From assembly GCA_963842955.1 (NCBI GenBank), contig CAWJIJ010000010.1:62001-126000 (forward strand): a DNA stretch of 64,000 bases, given 5' to 3'. This document shows, in pieces, positions 11,301 through 21,047 of this stretch (within the stretch, counting starts at the first letter, position 1; each line of letters starts with the position of its first letter). The notes beneath the pieces were generated by a model that did not search any database, was not told the origin of the DNA, and saw only the letters and a list, made by a program, of their open reading frames with translations. The position numbers and the translations under genes are program-made. The DNA is from JARFQW01 sp963842955. GTDB lineage: Bacteria > Pseudomonadota > Gammaproteobacteria > Steroidobacterales > XN24.

Positions 11301-11668
11301 ACATGCCGGCCGCCGACGTTCTCTCCGGTCCCAACCCATACCGTGTTCGGGTTGTTTGGATCCACGGTCACGCAGCCGATGGAATACGAGCCTTCGTCGT
11401 CAAAAACGGGCTGCCACGTCGTGCCCCGGTTGGTGGTCTTCCAGACGCCACCGCTGCCCACCGCCACGTACCAGGTGTTCCGGTCGGCCGGGTCCACGGC
11501 AATATCGGCAATGCGGCCCGACATGAGTGCCGGACCGAGATTGCGCATCTGAAGCCCAGCGAAGGTCTCTTCGTTGAGGCCGGGTTCCGGCGACTCGATC
11601 TCGTCCGTTTCCTGGGCACAGGCGATCAAGGGGAAGCAAAGGATCAGAATCCTGAGGACTGCGGGCAT
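8384..11668 (-). CDS. BNR/Asp-box repeat (sortilin/VPS10-like beta-propeller) secreted protein
   Basis: 1,094 residues with an N-terminal signal and a possible lipobox (LIAC at 14-17). I count about ten Asp-box repeats of type S-x-DGG-x-W, for example SRDGGASW, STDGGENW, SEDGGATW, SADGGETW and SDDRGDSW, spread over the first 700 residues and consistent with one or two beta-propellers. The C-terminal third has a beta-rich region (VLTVTDSEGRIVRHVEGP) and then a helical tail with several charged runs. Such proteins are common in marine Bacteroidetes and Gammaproteobacteria and are often annotated as glycosyl hydrolases, but no catalytic residues can be assigned. Probably periplasmic or surface-exposed. 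Confidence 0.8.
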   Translation of the reverse strand: MPAVLRILILCFPLIACAQETDEIESPEPGLNEETFAGLQMRNLGPALMSGRIADIAVDPADRNTWYVAVGSGGVWKTTNRGTTWQPVFDDEGSYSIGCVTVDPNNPNTVWVGTGENVGGRHVGYGDGVYRSRDGGASWTRMGLEASEHIGNILVDPRDSNTIYVASQGPLWSAGGDRGLYKSTDGGENWEKILGGGDYTGVNEVHFDPRDPDVLYAATHQRFRTVAALINGGPESGIHKSEDGGATWRELSKGLPEEDMGKIGLAVSSIDPDVVYATIELKRRTGGFYRSADGGETWERGSDALYSGTGPHYYQEIFASPHVFDRVYQVNPTLYVTEDGGKVFQPMPQETKHSDNHALVFDPDNPAYLLAGTDGGLYESFDEGKTWRFVANLPVTQFYKVAVDYDVPFYNVYGGTQDNNTQGGPSRTDSVHGIRNSDWFVTLFGDGHQPAVDPTNPDIVYSEWQQGNLVRYDRKNGEIVYIQPQPARDEEMDRFNWDSPILISPHDPARLYFASQRIWRSDDRGDSWRPISGDLSRGVDRLLEPMMGRVWSWDSAWDLFAMSKFGTVTSVSESPLVEGLIYAGTDDGLIQVSEDGGETWRREDALPGVDEFFFVNDIKADLHDADTVYVVVDHHKEGDFSPYVLRSTNRGRSWTHIGLGLPERHIVWRLVQDHVDPDLLFVGTEFGVFFTVDGGRRWVKLAGGAPNIPFRDLVIQTRENDLVGATFGRGFYVLDDYTPLRSLTETDLQEEAVLFPVRDAPWYIPKRTLGSSTAGSVAAQGDAYYVAPNPPFGAVFTYYLGEDVLSREASRRKAEKAIEETGGDTPFPGWDAVLAEAEEEDPAVVLTVTDSEGRIVRHVEGPATAGFHRVAWDLRYPVLDPWKREEAGPTYIPNQGVLAAPGRYTVTLGIRRDGQLQTLEHTADFALKPIHEHTLEPAEPAVVTAFNNRADELVRAVSGSVSAIDETLEKLGAMKSALARSTALPELHARARALETEARALRRRLAGSEERQMMGDPGPVSISGRLGVLNLGKLFSTYGPTATHEMSLEIAESEFAEVEGQLRELIDVQVEALERELDEARVPWTPGRGVPVAG

Positions 11669-11841
11669 AGGATACGGGCTCCGGTATGTGAACGCGAGGC
11701 AGGTGGCCCCGCCGGCACGCTGGATTGTTGTTGCTCACCGGCGGCAGGCCAGCCGGAGTGGTGGCGGAGAATGCGCGACGGACGGAAAGTCTGCCACAGC
11801 CGGCGGGTCTTCGGGGAGACCTGGATCATCCCGGGTACCGG

Positions 11842-14564
11842 TCAGCCCGCCACCCGGGCAGGCCCGGGCTCGCGGCGGCGGATCAGCCACTTGCCCAGTT
11901 CCAGTATCGGGATCACCGAGAATGCCGCGATTACCAGGATCAGCCATTCCTCCACCGTCAGCGGACGCGTACCGAAAACGGATTGGAGAACGGGCCACTG
12001 GACGATGACGACGAGCAGGGTCAATTCCCAGGCAACCGCCCGGTTGAGCCAGCGGTTCGCGAGGGGCCGGCGGAGCACGGACGCACGCTCGGAGCGGAAG
12101 CTATAGGCTTTGAAGAACTGGATCAGGACGAGGCAGGCAAACGTCATGGTCATGGCCTCGGCCAGGCTGCTCCCGGATTGCAGGGCCCAGACAAACAACC
12201 CCAGGTTCACGCCCGTCGACCACAAGCCGCCGGTCAGCATCAAGGCGACGCTGGCCGGATCGAAGACACCGGCGTCCGGATCCCTGGGAAGATACTCCAT
12301 CAGGTCCTCCGAGGGCGGATCCACTGCCAGCGCCAGGGCGGGCAGTCCGTCCGTCGCCAGGTTCACGTACAGGATTTGCACCGCACTCAGGGGCATGGGC
12401 AGGCCCAAAAGGGTCGCGGCGCCGACCAGTCCGATTTCACCGACATTGGAAGACAGCAGGTACATCAGGTATTTCCTGATGTTGCTGAAAATCCCCCGCC
12501 CCTCCTCCACCGCCCCGACGATCGATTCGAAACGATCGTCGGTGAGAATCATGTCGGCCGCCTCCCGGCTGACATCGGTGCCGGTAAGGCCCATGGCCAC
12601 CCCCACGTCGGCCCTGCGCAAGGCGGGCGCATCGTTAACGCCGTCCCCGGTCATGGCCACTACGGCCCCCCGCCGTTGCCAGGCCTCGATGACCCGCAGC
12701 TTCTGTTCGGGGCTCACCCGGCTGTAGACGTCGATGTCGGCCACCCGCTCGGCCAGTTCCGCCGGAGACAGGGCCGACAGTTCAGCGCCGTTCATGACTT
12801 CCCCGCCTGCGAGAATCCCCAGCTCTCTGCCAATGGCACGGGCCGTCTGCGGATGGTCACCGGTGATCATGATCGGCCGTACGCCGGCGTTTCGGCAGCG
12901 CTTTACGGCGGAGGCCGCGGTAGCCCGGGCCGGATCAAGCATGCCCACAAGCCCGAGAAACACCCAGTCACCGGAATTCGGGTCCAGCTGATCGCCGGGG
13001 CGGCAGGCCAGGGCCATTACCCGAAGAGCACGCGCCGCCATATCCTCGGCCGTCGCCATGAGTTCCCGCCGTTCAGCGACATCCAGGGGCCGCGTCGCCT
13101 CCTCGTCCAGGATTCGAGCGCATACGGGAAGCACCGCTTCCGGCGCGCCCTTTAGATGAGCCAGCGGCCCGCCATTGCCCTGATGCAGCGTGGCCATCCG
13201 CCGGGTCGCGGCGTCGAAGGGCACTTCAAGAACGCGGGGGTTCTCCCGACGCAGCGCGACGGTTCCCGGCGGGCTTTTCCCGCGGCAACTAGCAGAGCGG
13301 CCTCGGTGGGATCTCCTCGAATCTCGACGCCCGCCGGGCCAGGCTGCAGATGTGCGTCAGAGGCCAGAGTTGCGGTCGTCAAGACGGCACGCACAAGGTT
13401 CCAGGGCACACCCCCGGTATCCCGGCTTCGCACTTCACCGACGCATCCATAGCCGCGGCCCGTCACCTCGAGCCCTCGGCCGCCGGCATGTATCTCGGTG
13501 ACCGTCATCTCGTTGCGGGTCAGGGTTCCCGTCTTGTCGCTGCAGATTACCGAAGTACTCCCGAGGGTCTCCACCGCCGGAAGATGCCGAACCAACGCAT
13601 TGCGTCGAGCCATGCGCTGCACGCCGATGGCCAGGGACACGGTGACGACCGCCGGCAACGCCTCGGGAACCACCGCGACCGCCAGAGCCATGGCGAACAG
13701 GAACAGGGACAGGAGATCGGTCCCCCGGAGGAACCCGGCAACCGAGATCAGCGCGACGATCACCAGGGCCACGATAGCCAGAACCCGGCCAAGGCGGTCC
13801 AGGTTTTTCTGCAGCGGCGTGGCCCGTTTCTCCACGGAGGCCAGCAGGCTGCTGATCGACCCGATGGCGGTGGCCGGTCCGGTACCAGTGACCACCGCCC
13901 GCCCCCGACCATAGCTGACCGTCGTACCGGAAAACACCATGTTGCGACGGTCCGCGACCGGGGCTTCTGGCGCCTCCTGCCGAAGGGAATCCTTCTCCAC
14001 CGGCAATGATTCGCCAGTCAACGGCGCCTCGTTTATTCGGAGATTGGCCGACTCCAATAGCCGGGCGTCCGCCGGCACCCTGTCGCCCGCTACCAGCAGG
14101 ACCAGGTCACCGGGCACCAGTTCGCGGGCCGGCCTGTCCGTTTGCCGGCCGTCCCGAAGAACCCGGGCCTGGGGCGCCGCGACGCCGCGAAGCGCCTCCA
14201 TCGCCCGTTCCGCCCGGTACTCCTGAAAAAATCCCAGCGCCACCGAGAGCATGACGATAACGAAAATCGCCGCAGCCTCTATGGGCTCCCCCAGCCCCAT
14301 GGCCAATACACAGGCGACCAGGAGGATGATCACCAGAAGGCTCCGGAACTGGCGGGCCAGCAGATACGGCCATGAAAGGCCAGCCGCCGCGGGAAGCTCG
14401 TTCGCCCCGTGCACCGCCAGCCGTTGCAAAGCTTCTGTCTTGCTGAGTCCGCCCGGACTGCTGTCCAGGGCGCGCAGGGCCTTCTCCGGCGAGAGGGCGT
14501 GCCAGGCGAGGCCAGCGGCTACTTCGGGCCGGGTTGATGATCTAGGCGCTGTTTCGGCAGGCAT
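11842..14564 (-). CDS. Cation-transporting P-type ATPase, P2 (calcium-pump-like) class, frameshifted
   Basis: Two overlapping open frames (13152-14564 and 11842-13224) give one pump of about 906 residues. N-terminal part: actuator LTGESLPV, M4 motif PEALPAVVTVSLAIG and phosphorylation site DKTGTLTRNEMTVTE. C-terminal part: nucleotide-binding KGAPE, hinge MTGDGVNDAPALRRADVGVA, then the M5-M10 region. The frame breaks near 13240-13285, inside the nucleotide-binding domain, where a single missing base would restore the join to VPFDAATRRMA. The PEALP signature and overall length place it with P2 ATPases, some of which pump Ca2+ and others Mn2+ or Na+. It follows the phosphatidyltransferase gene after 21 bp. 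Confidence 0.85.
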
Positions 14565-14585
14565 GAATTTTCAACGGCCCGGCGC

Positions 14586-15188
14586 CTAGGTGTCCTCCGG
14601 GGCGCGGGCGAGGCGTCGGCGCCGCAGGACTTCGCGGAGTCCACCGCGCAAATCCGGGCTCCAGCTCGGCACCAGGCAAATCATCGCGAGTTGTTCGAGA
14701 ACCGCGACAATCGACAGGCCGGCTGCGAGATAGAACAGCCAGGCATGGAAATCCAGAAGGAACAGGACGGCGACGAACACGGCGAAAACAAGCACCGCGA
14801 AGCGAACCAGCGCCGTGTGAAAACTCGAGAAGCGCCCGTAGCGCATCAGCGCCGCCAGGTGTTCGACGACCCAGAGTGTGACCGCAATACCCACCACCAG
14901 GCCGTAGTCGAGATACACCTCCGGGTGAAACACCCAGGTACCCCATCCGATTGCGAGCATCAGGGCAGCGTCCGCAACCGAGTCCAGCAGCGCACCGACC
15001 CGCGACGTCACAGAGAACGTGCGGGCAATATAGCCATCGGCGGCATCCGACAGCAGGGCCGCCATCAACAACCACGTGAACGGCCCCTTCAATCCGGCCC
15101 AGGCAAGACTGGCGAGCACCGGAGTGGCGCATAGCCGAGCGATGGAGATCGCATTCGGCAGATGTTTCAGGGCTGGAGAGACGGACAT
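14586..15188 (-). CDS. CDP-alcohol phosphatidyltransferase family membrane protein
   Basis: 200 residues, about five to six membrane helices. It contains the complete family signature D-x2-DG-x2-AR-x8-G-x3-D-x3-D (DAADGYIAR, then GALLDSVAD, about residues 48-74), which binds the metal and CDP-alcohol during phospholipid headgroup transfer. Short for PgsA/PssA, and the alcohol substrate cannot be told. It sits 87 bp downstream of the GDPD gene and 21 bp upstream of the ATPase, so a phospholipid-turnover operon (GDPD, then this enzyme) is plausible. Confidence 0.85.
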   Translation of the reverse strand: MSVSPALKHLPNAISIARLCATPVLASLAWAGLKGPFTWLLMAALLSDAADGYIARTFSVTSRVGALLDSVADAALMLAIGWGTWVFHPEVYLDYGLVVGIAVTLWVVEHLAALMRYGRFSSFHTALVRFAVLVFAVFVAVLFLLDFHAWLFYLAAGLSIVAVLEQLAMICLVPSWSPDLRGGLREVLRRRRLARAPEDT

Positions 15189-15275
15189 CCAAATCCCTTG
15201 AGAATTCCCGTCATTCGAGTATTCCCTGCCGGCCCGTCCACGGCAAGGCGCCGGTCCTGCCCTGCCCCCCCGGAC

Positions 15276-17156
15276 TCAGCTTTCGCGACCTGCGGTTTCG
15301 CGCGCGACCTCGCCCGCGGAGGGTCGCCAGCCAATCGCCAGCGAGAGATCGGTGAGCAGACGTTCGAGGGTCCCCAGCCCCGCACGATAATCGAGAACGG
15401 CACGGGCCACACCGGGATAGTCGGTGATCAGGCCATCCACACCGCGGCCAACCATGATCGCCATGGTTGCAGGATCGTTCACCGTCCATACGAACACCTG
15501 CTTGCCCGCGGCGTGTGCGCGGCGCACGAAACCACGCGTCGCAACCGCCGTGTTGACGGCCAGGAAATCCGTATCCATGGAAGTCAGGTCGCCCAGTGCC
15601 CGGGCAGTCAACAAGCCCGTGGGCCAGTCGGGCCGCAGGCCGTGTATCTTCTGCAAGCCCGGGTACTTCAGCGAAATGATCGCCACCTGATCCGCCATGC
15701 CCGCCGCTTCCACCAGGTCGACCACACGCTGCTCGAGCTGTTCGTCATGGCCGTAGTACTTCAGTTCAATGGTCAGCGTGGCGCGGTCTTTGACCAGTTC
15801 CAGCACATCCCGCAGCGCCGGGATGCGCTCGCCCGAATACGCCACATCGAACCAGCTGCCCACGTCCAGATCTTCGAGGTCGGCGGCACGCGCATCCCAG
15901 ATTTTCATGGGATTGCCGGCGATTTTCATGAAGTCGCTGTCGTGGATGACAACGACTTCGCCGTCCGCTGTTTCCTGGACGTCGATCTCCACCCAGTCCG
16001 TGCCCTGGTCCAGCGACGCCCGGATCGACGCCAGGGTGTTCTCCGGGGCATCCCCTGCCGCTCCGCGGTGGGCGGTGACGACCACCGGCTGTTGTTCACG
16101 CGCAGCGCCGGCCAGTGTCTGCGCCGTCAGCACCGCCAGGACCGCGGCGGTGAGAAACAACAGCAGCAAGGCGTTGGAGGCCACCCACCCACGCCCCCCT
16201 GATGCGACTGATCGCGCCGGCACCATTTCGGGGGACCATTCCCGACCGCCCAGGCGCCGATAGACGCCCACGATCAGCAAGGCAAACAGGCAGGTCGCGA
16301 AAACGTTCACCAGGATGCTGACCGTAAACCAGCCGAGAAGGAGCACGCCCATGACGAGCATCAGGGTCCGGGGGCTTCCCGAGAGAGCGCCGGCGGCACC
16401 CAGGGCGATCCCGCGCGTGAGCCCGAACATGATGGCCGGCACCACCAGCGAAACGAGCGCCCAGGAAACCAGTATCCAGGTCAGATCCCAGCGGTGCCCG
16501 GCAACCCGTTGTTCGCTGGCGGCAAAGCTGTCCGCCGGCCGGACGTCTTCGAAAAGCACCAGCGGCAGCACGAGACTCCATGCCACGAGTTTTGGCACCA
16601 GGACGACCAGCATGCCGAGCAGGATGAGTCCGATGGCAAGCGCGGCGGCAATGAATTCGGGCGGTCGGTTGGACAGATAGAAATTGATGTCGTGCTCGGT
16701 GAGCAGCCACCAGGCCACGGCGGCGGCGGCGATGACGAACGGCAAGGCGATGAGCAGGACGCGAATCACGAGCCTTGCCGCCACCCGGATCACGGGCCAG
16801 GCCCGGCTCAGTGAGTACCGGAGCGCATCTGGCACGCTCACGCGGGCGGCTTCCCTGGCCCCCATCGCGATGGTCATGAGACAGGCGATTTCCAGCGCTG
16901 TTACGGCGATGATGCCCGCCGCAATCACAATCAGCGTAACGGCGCCAACCGGGCTGAGAAAGAAAAACAGGATGTCCGTGTCGGCCTTGACCGCATCCCC
17001 GGAGAGGCCGAGAAAGAGCCGCAGGCCCAGCGCCACGGTGGGCAGCAGCAAGGCCACCGCCAGCAGCTTGTAGAGAATATCGGCGGCCAGCAGCTCCCGC
17101 CAGGCGGTCCCGAACCCGGACCAGGCCGAGTTCCAGGCATTGACGAACGGTGTCAT
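15276..17156 (-). CDS. Membrane-anchored glycerophosphodiester phosphodiesterase
   Basis: 626 residues. The first about 350 form a multi-helix membrane domain of the type found N-terminal to some GDPDs. The C-terminal 250 are a catalytic GDPD barrel: TAHRGAAGDAPENTLASI, then EIDVQETADGEVVVIHD with the metal-binding E, D and H, and later WTVNDPATM and GLITDYPG. It hydrolyses glycerophosphodiesters to glycerol-3-phosphate plus alcohol, probably at the outer face of the inner membrane. With glpK on the same strand 15 kb away it could feed glycerol-3-phosphate metabolism, but the two are not linked. ATG start with a GGTCGG-type site upstream. Confidence 0.9.
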   Translation of the reverse strand: MTPFVNAWNSAWSGFGTAWRELLAADILYKLLAVALLLPTVALGLRLFLGLSGDAVKADTDILFFFLSPVGAVTLIVIAAGIIAVTALEIACLMTIAMGAREAARVSVPDALRYSLSRAWPVIRVAARLVIRVLLIALPFVIAAAAVAWWLLTEHDINFYLSNRPPEFIAAALAIGLILLGMLVVLVPKLVAWSLVLPLVLFEDVRPADSFAASEQRVAGHRWDLTWILVSWALVSLVVPAIMFGLTRGIALGAAGALSGSPRTLMLVMGVLLLGWFTVSILVNVFATCLFALLIVGVYRRLGGREWSPEMVPARSVASGGRGWVASNALLLLFLTAAVLAVLTAQTLAGAAREQQPVVVTAHRGAAGDAPENTLASIRASLDQGTDWVEIDVQETADGEVVVIHDSDFMKIAGNPMKIWDARAADLEDLDVGSWFDVAYSGERIPALRDVLELVKDRATLTIELKYYGHDEQLEQRVVDLVEAAGMADQVAIISLKYPGLQKIHGLRPDWPTGLLTARALGDLTSMDTDFLAVNTAVATRGFVRRAHAAGKQVFVWTVNDPATMAIMVGRGVDGLITDYPGVARAVLDYRAGLGTLERLLTDLSLAIGWRPSAGEVARETAGRES

Positions 17157-17196
17157 TCGTTTTCCGACCTGATGTGCAGCTGCCGGCCGCCCAGGC

Positions 17197-17622
17197 CTAG
17201 TTGGGGCGAATCACGATGCGGGGATCGAAGGGCTCGCAACCCGGCGACACGATCGTGTACTTGTACGCGGCAATCGGCGCATCCGCGTCGATATGACGGC
17301 TGTACTCACCCCGGTTGCCCTTGTACTTCGGGCCGCCCTTTAATGGGTCGAAATACAGGGTGAAGGACTTGCCCTCCGGGTTGCTCTTCCAGACCAGCTT
17401 GTCTTTGCGCTTGGCGCAAGCCTTGTCCTTGCCGGCGGACTCGCCCAGGGCGGTGCAGGAATTCCCCTTGTCGACGACTTCGACCGGGCAGTTGTCCTCG
17501 AACTTTATTTCCAGTTCGTAGTCCGCTGCCAGCGCTGAACCAGCAGCCAGCAACCCCAGCACTCCGACGCTCACCAAGGCCGACCCGAGACGCATCATGC
17601 GCAGTTCGTTTTTCTCAATCAC
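17197..17622 (-). CDS. Small exported protein of unknown function
   Basis: 141 residues from the GTG at 17622, chosen because a strong GGAGGGGGG lies directly upstream. A signal peptide (SVGVLGLLAAGSALAA) is followed by a mature domain of about 105 residues with four cysteines (DNCPVEV, SCTAL, KACAKR, SPGCEPF) that could form two disulfides, and a C-terminal beta-rich end PFDPRIVIRPN. I do not recognise the family. It lies 40 bases upstream of the GDPD gene and could be co-transcribed with it. Confidence 0.7.
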   Translation of the reverse strand: MIEKNELRMMRLGSALVSVGVLGLLAAGSALAADYELEIKFEDNCPVEVVDKGNSCTALGESAGKDKACAKRKDKLVWKSNPEGKSFTLYFDPLKGGPKYKGNRGEYSRHIDADAPIAAYKYTIVSPGCEPFDPRIVIRPN

Positions 17623-17716
17623 CGTTCCCCCCTCCGCGGCTGATTTGCCGCTCGTTATTACATCCTGGACGCCCCATCCGGATGACCTGGCTGGCACATG
17701 GCTCGCCCCGGATCAG

Positions 17717-20056
17717 TCATTCGTCCGCCAGGGCGAGAAACCCCTGCTGGTCGCGCAAGGGCGTCAGCATGGGCTCGCCCGCGAGTATATGCCCGGGCAA
17801 GCCCAGTCTCGCCGCCTCCCGGATTGAATCCATGGCCCCGGACGAATCTCCGACGGCAAGTTTCAATATCGCAGCATAGTAGTGGTTGTAATAGTCTGCC
17901 GGCGCCAGCCGCATGGCCCGGACCATGAGTTCGTCCGCCCGGGTCATATCGCCAATGCGCGCATGGTAGGCGGCCAGGGCCCCGAGTGCCTCCACGTCCG
18001 AGGGGTTCACGGCCAGCATTGCGTCGCCCAGCGCGATCGCCTGGACATACGCCGCACGGGCCTCTCCCTCCCCGCCCTCGATCTGCGACCAGGCGTCGCC
18101 GAGACTGCCCCAGGCCAGAAAATATTCGGGTGTGTAGGTTAACGACCGCTGGTACATCTCCACGCTCTCGGCGTACCGGCCCAGGTAGTAGTACATCGTG
18201 CCCAGGTTCAGATACGTCGCGCCGGAAGGTTCAAGCTCCACCGACCGCCGCCAGGCCTGGGCCGCTTCCTCGAACTCCCCCTGCATGTAGTGGGCCGCGC
18301 CGAGATTCCCCAGTGTGCCGGCATCGTCGGGGAGAATGGCGAGGAGCTTGCCGTACTGTTCGGCCGCGTCGGCGTAGCGGGCCTGGACGAAATACAGCCG
18401 GCCCAGGGTGCCGATAGCAGTAACGAAGCCAGGCTCGAGGCTCAGCGCCTTGGTCAAGGCCGCTTCCGCGCCGTCAGTTTCGCCTTGCTCGATCAACGCC
18501 TCTGCCCGGCCCAGATGGGCCTCCGCAAGGTCGGGATCACGTTTCAGTGCGTCCTCAAAGCGTTCCAGTGCTCGCACCGGGTCGCCGGATCGCCTGAACA
18601 ACTCGCCGAGCGCCAGGTAGACTTCTACGGCGTCGGCATCACGGCTCAGGGCCTGAAAACAGGCCCGCTCGGCCGCTTCGAAGCGCTCCGGCGCCCGGGT
18701 CAGGTCGAACTGTTCCAGCCTGACCTTGCACAAGCCGGCGTAGGCCTGGGCGAAATCCGGATCCGCGGCTGCGGCCTTCCGGAAACTTTCGGCGGCAACC
18801 CCGAGCGCCGCCCGGCCGCGGGCGCTGCGGAACTGGGCCAGGGCGCGCAGGTAGAGATCGTAGGCCCGCAGGTCCTGGGTCGGGTTCTCCGCAAGCCGGG
18901 CCTCTGCCGCGGAACTCAGCGATACGCCGATTTCCGCGGCAATTGCTCGGGCAATATCGCTCTGAATATCGAAAATCGCGTCTCTGCCGCGGTCGAAAGT
19001 CTCCGACCAGACGGCAAATCCGGTCCGGCCGTCCACCAGTTCCACGAACACCCGCAGCCGGTCAGCCTGGCTGCGCACGGACCCTTCAAGCACGTACGCC
19101 ACGCCGAGGCGCCGGGCGATCTGGGCGCTTGGGACCTCCTGGTCACGAAACTGGAATGACGACCGGCGGGAAGCGACCGACAAGCCTGCGATTGCCGCCA
19201 GGCGTTGCTGGATCTCCTCACTGAGCCCGTCGCCCATGTAAGCGTCGGAATCGACGCCATCGAGATCGGCAAACGGCAGCACGGCCACCGATGCCGATGG
19301 ATCGAATACCGCTGCCGAGGGCGGCGTATCGGCATCCAGGGCTGGACGGTAGGTCCACCAGTAGGCCATGCCGCCCACCAGAGCGGCGCCAACCCCGGCG
19401 ACCGCGAAAACCAGCGGCGGCGGACCGTTCCGGCCGCGGCGGCCCGTCAGCGGATCCACCTTCAGACCCTGGGGTGTCAACTGGTAGGCCCAGGCCAGCG
19501 CCAAGGCGATGGGCAACCCCGCGCCGAGGGCAACGACCAGCAGGCGCATGGCGTAAGGCGGTCCGCCGAGGGCATCGAACAGCACGTCGGCAACCTGGAT
19601 CACGAGCCATGCCGCGATGCTGTACGCCGCTCCGACCCGGAAGACATGCCGCCGCCTCAGATCGCGGACAAGCCGCCGCAAGGAACCGCCGTCCTGGCCG
19701 AAGATCTCCGCTTCGCCGGCAACCTCCGGCGCTACCAGGAGACGAAAGCCGGCATCGGGCTCGGCCTCGACAATCCCGGGACGGTCCGGATCGTCCTCCA
19801 GCGCCCAGCGCAGCTCGCTCAAGGTGGCGTCAATGTCTTCCAGCGATACGTGCTCGTGGCCCCAGACCGCGAGACGAACCTCATCCAGCGGGATGGCCTC
19901 GGACGGCCGGGAAGCCAGCATGGCCAGGAGATCCATGGCCCGCGGGGACACGTGACAGACACCGTCCGGACCGGTGATCTCTCGGGCCCTTGGATGCACG
20001 TCGAAGTCCCCGAGGCGAAACCCTCGACGGAGGGCCGGGTCCGAAAACTTGCTCAA
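17717..20056 (-). CDS. Winged-helix/TolB-like/TPR transmembrane regulator (CadC-like architecture)
   Basis: 779 residues. N-terminal OmpR-type winged helix (about 10-105, LDEVRLAVWGHEHVSLEDID); two or three membrane helices (AYSIAAWLVIQVADVLF, LLVVALGAGLPIALALAWAY); a TolB-like domain beginning SVAVLPFADLDG and including AYVLEGSVR; then about eight TPRs to the C-terminus (GNLGAAHYMQGEFEEAAQ). This architecture is known for membrane-bound one-component regulators that sense through the periplasmic or TPR part. The start appears to be TTG at 20056, with no better ATG in frame. Targets are unknown; the divergent neighbourhood gives no clear candidate. Confidence 0.85.
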   Translation of the reverse strand: MSKFSDPALRRGFRLGDFDVHPRAREITGPDGVCHVSPRAMDLLAMLASRPSEAIPLDEVRLAVWGHEHVSLEDIDATLSELRWALEDDPDRPGIVEAEPDAGFRLLVAPEVAGEAEIFGQDGGSLRRLVRDLRRRHVFRVGAAYSIAAWLVIQVADVLFDALGGPPYAMRLLVVALGAGLPIALALAWAYQLTPQGLKVDPLTGRRGRNGPPPLVFAVAGVGAALVGGMAYWWTYRPALDADTPPSAAVFDPSASVAVLPFADLDGVDSDAYMGDGLSEEIQQRLAAIAGLSVASRRSSFQFRDQEVPSAQIARRLGVAYVLEGSVRSQADRLRVFVELVDGRTGFAVWSETFDRGRDAIFDIQSDIARAIAAEIGVSLSSAAEARLAENPTQDLRAYDLYLRALAQFRSARGRAALGVAAESFRKAAAADPDFAQAYAGLCKVRLEQFDLTRAPERFEAAERACFQALSRDADAVEVYLALGELFRRSGDPVRALERFEDALKRDPDLAEAHLGRAEALIEQGETDGAEAALTKALSLEPGFVTAIGTLGRLYFVQARYADAAEQYGKLLAILPDDAGTLGNLGAAHYMQGEFEEAAQAWRRSVELEPSGATYLNLGTMYYYLGRYAESVEMYQRSLTYTPEYFLAWGSLGDAWSQIEGGEGEARAAYVQAIALGDAMLAVNPSDVEALGALAAYHARIGDMTRADELMVRAMRLAPADYYNHYYAAILKLAVGDSSGAMDSIREAARLGLPGHILAGEPMLTPLRDQQGFLALADE

Positions 20057-20156
20057 TGCGGGCGTTTCCCGAAGACAAACAAGCGCTAATAGTACACGGA
20101 CAGACCCCGCGACCCGCTTTTTTTCCGGCGGCCCGACAGCCGGGCAAAGGCGCCCG

Positions 20157-20616
20157 TCACGCGGCCGGCGCCGAAGGAACGTCGGCCAATGCGGCGCCGG
20201 TCTCCAGGAGCGACTTGAGACTGCACAGGATGGGACTCCAGCCTTCGGTGATCATCGGCAGAACCCGGCTGCCGGGGGCAAATCCCGTATGCGAGACACG
20301 CAGCCGGCAAACGCCCTCCTTCGCTTCGATTTCCCAATCCACCCGGGACGGCGCTTCGGCGGCGAGCGCGGAGTCATGGAGAAACCGCCAGGTGTAGGCG
20401 AGACGGCCGTGATGGTTCGGACTCGATGATCTCGCCCTCGACCCCGACCCGACCATCCGGATAGCGGAAACGGACCGGGGATCCGGTCACCCAGTCCGAA
20501 TCGATGGCCATACCGTGGAAATACTGGCGGGTGAACTCCGGACTCGTGATGGCCTCCCAGAGTTGCTGGGGCGTGGTCCTGATCCAGGTCTCGTACTGGA
20601 AATCGGGTTTCGTCAT
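20157..20616 (-). CDS. SRPBCC (AHSA1-like) domain protein, frameshifted
   Basis: Two frames (20374-20616 and 20157-20456) make one domain of about 152 residues: YETWIRTTPQQLWEAITSPE at the start, FHGMAIDSDWVTGS, then after the break LAYTWRFLHDSALA and MITEGWSPILCSLKSLLETG. A single extra base near 20400-20425 explains the shift. The start codon overlaps the stop of the upstream ArsR gene (ATGA at 20613-20616). ArsR plus AHSA1-type SRPBCC is a frequent bacterial pair; the ligand is unknown. Confidence 0.8.
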
Positions 20617-20936
20617 GATGAGGTTTCCTCTTGTTGCTCGAGGGCGGCGCGCAGCGCACCCAGGGCTTCCAGCCGCCGGCGAGCGTACTTGTCGATCCAG
20701 CGAGCGCCGATCTCTTCTATAGGGCCGGGATTCAGATAATGGTGCTTCTCACGGCCATCCCACCGACAGCTGATGAGGCCGGCGTCTTCGAGTATCCCGA
20801 GGTGCTTGGACGCCGCCTGGCGGCTCATGTCGAGGCGCTCGTATAACGCCGTCAGGGTCTGCCCGTCCTCCGCGTACAAAAGATCGAGGAGACGACGTCG
20901 GTTCCGATCGGCCAGCGCCTTGAAGATCGTGTCCAT
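20613..20936 (-). CDS. ArsR-family transcriptional regulator
   Basis: 107 residues starting at MDTIFKALADRNRRRLLDLL, the usual N-terminus of the SRPBCC-linked ArsR subgroup. Winged helix-turn-helix: DMSRQAASKHLGILEDAG as recognition region, then GREKHHYLNPGPIEEI as the wing and last helix. No cysteine metal-binding motif is present, so metal sensing is unlikely. It is the first gene of the pair with the SRPBCC protein. The gap to the divergent antiporter gene at 21048 is only 111 bp and could hold a shared operator. Confidence 0.9.
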   Translation of the reverse strand: MDTIFKALADRNRRRLLDLLYAEDGQTLTALYERLDMSRQAASKHLGILEDAGLISCRWDGREKHHYLNPGPIEEIGARWIDKYARRRLEALGALRAALEQQEETSS

Positions 20937-21047
20937 GAACCCATAATGCAACCTTTCGGTTGCCTTTTCAAATCGAAGCACCAATGCCTGCGCTGGACTT
21001 TACATTAGGACTCTTCTAATCTAAAGTCAGCAGCAGAAGGCAGCGTC

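Noticed and set aside
11725..13155. A 476-codon open frame antisense to the P-type ATPase
   Set aside because: The opposite strand carries clear P-type ATPase motifs; the antisense frame is a high-GC shadow with Gly/Arg/His-rich composition.
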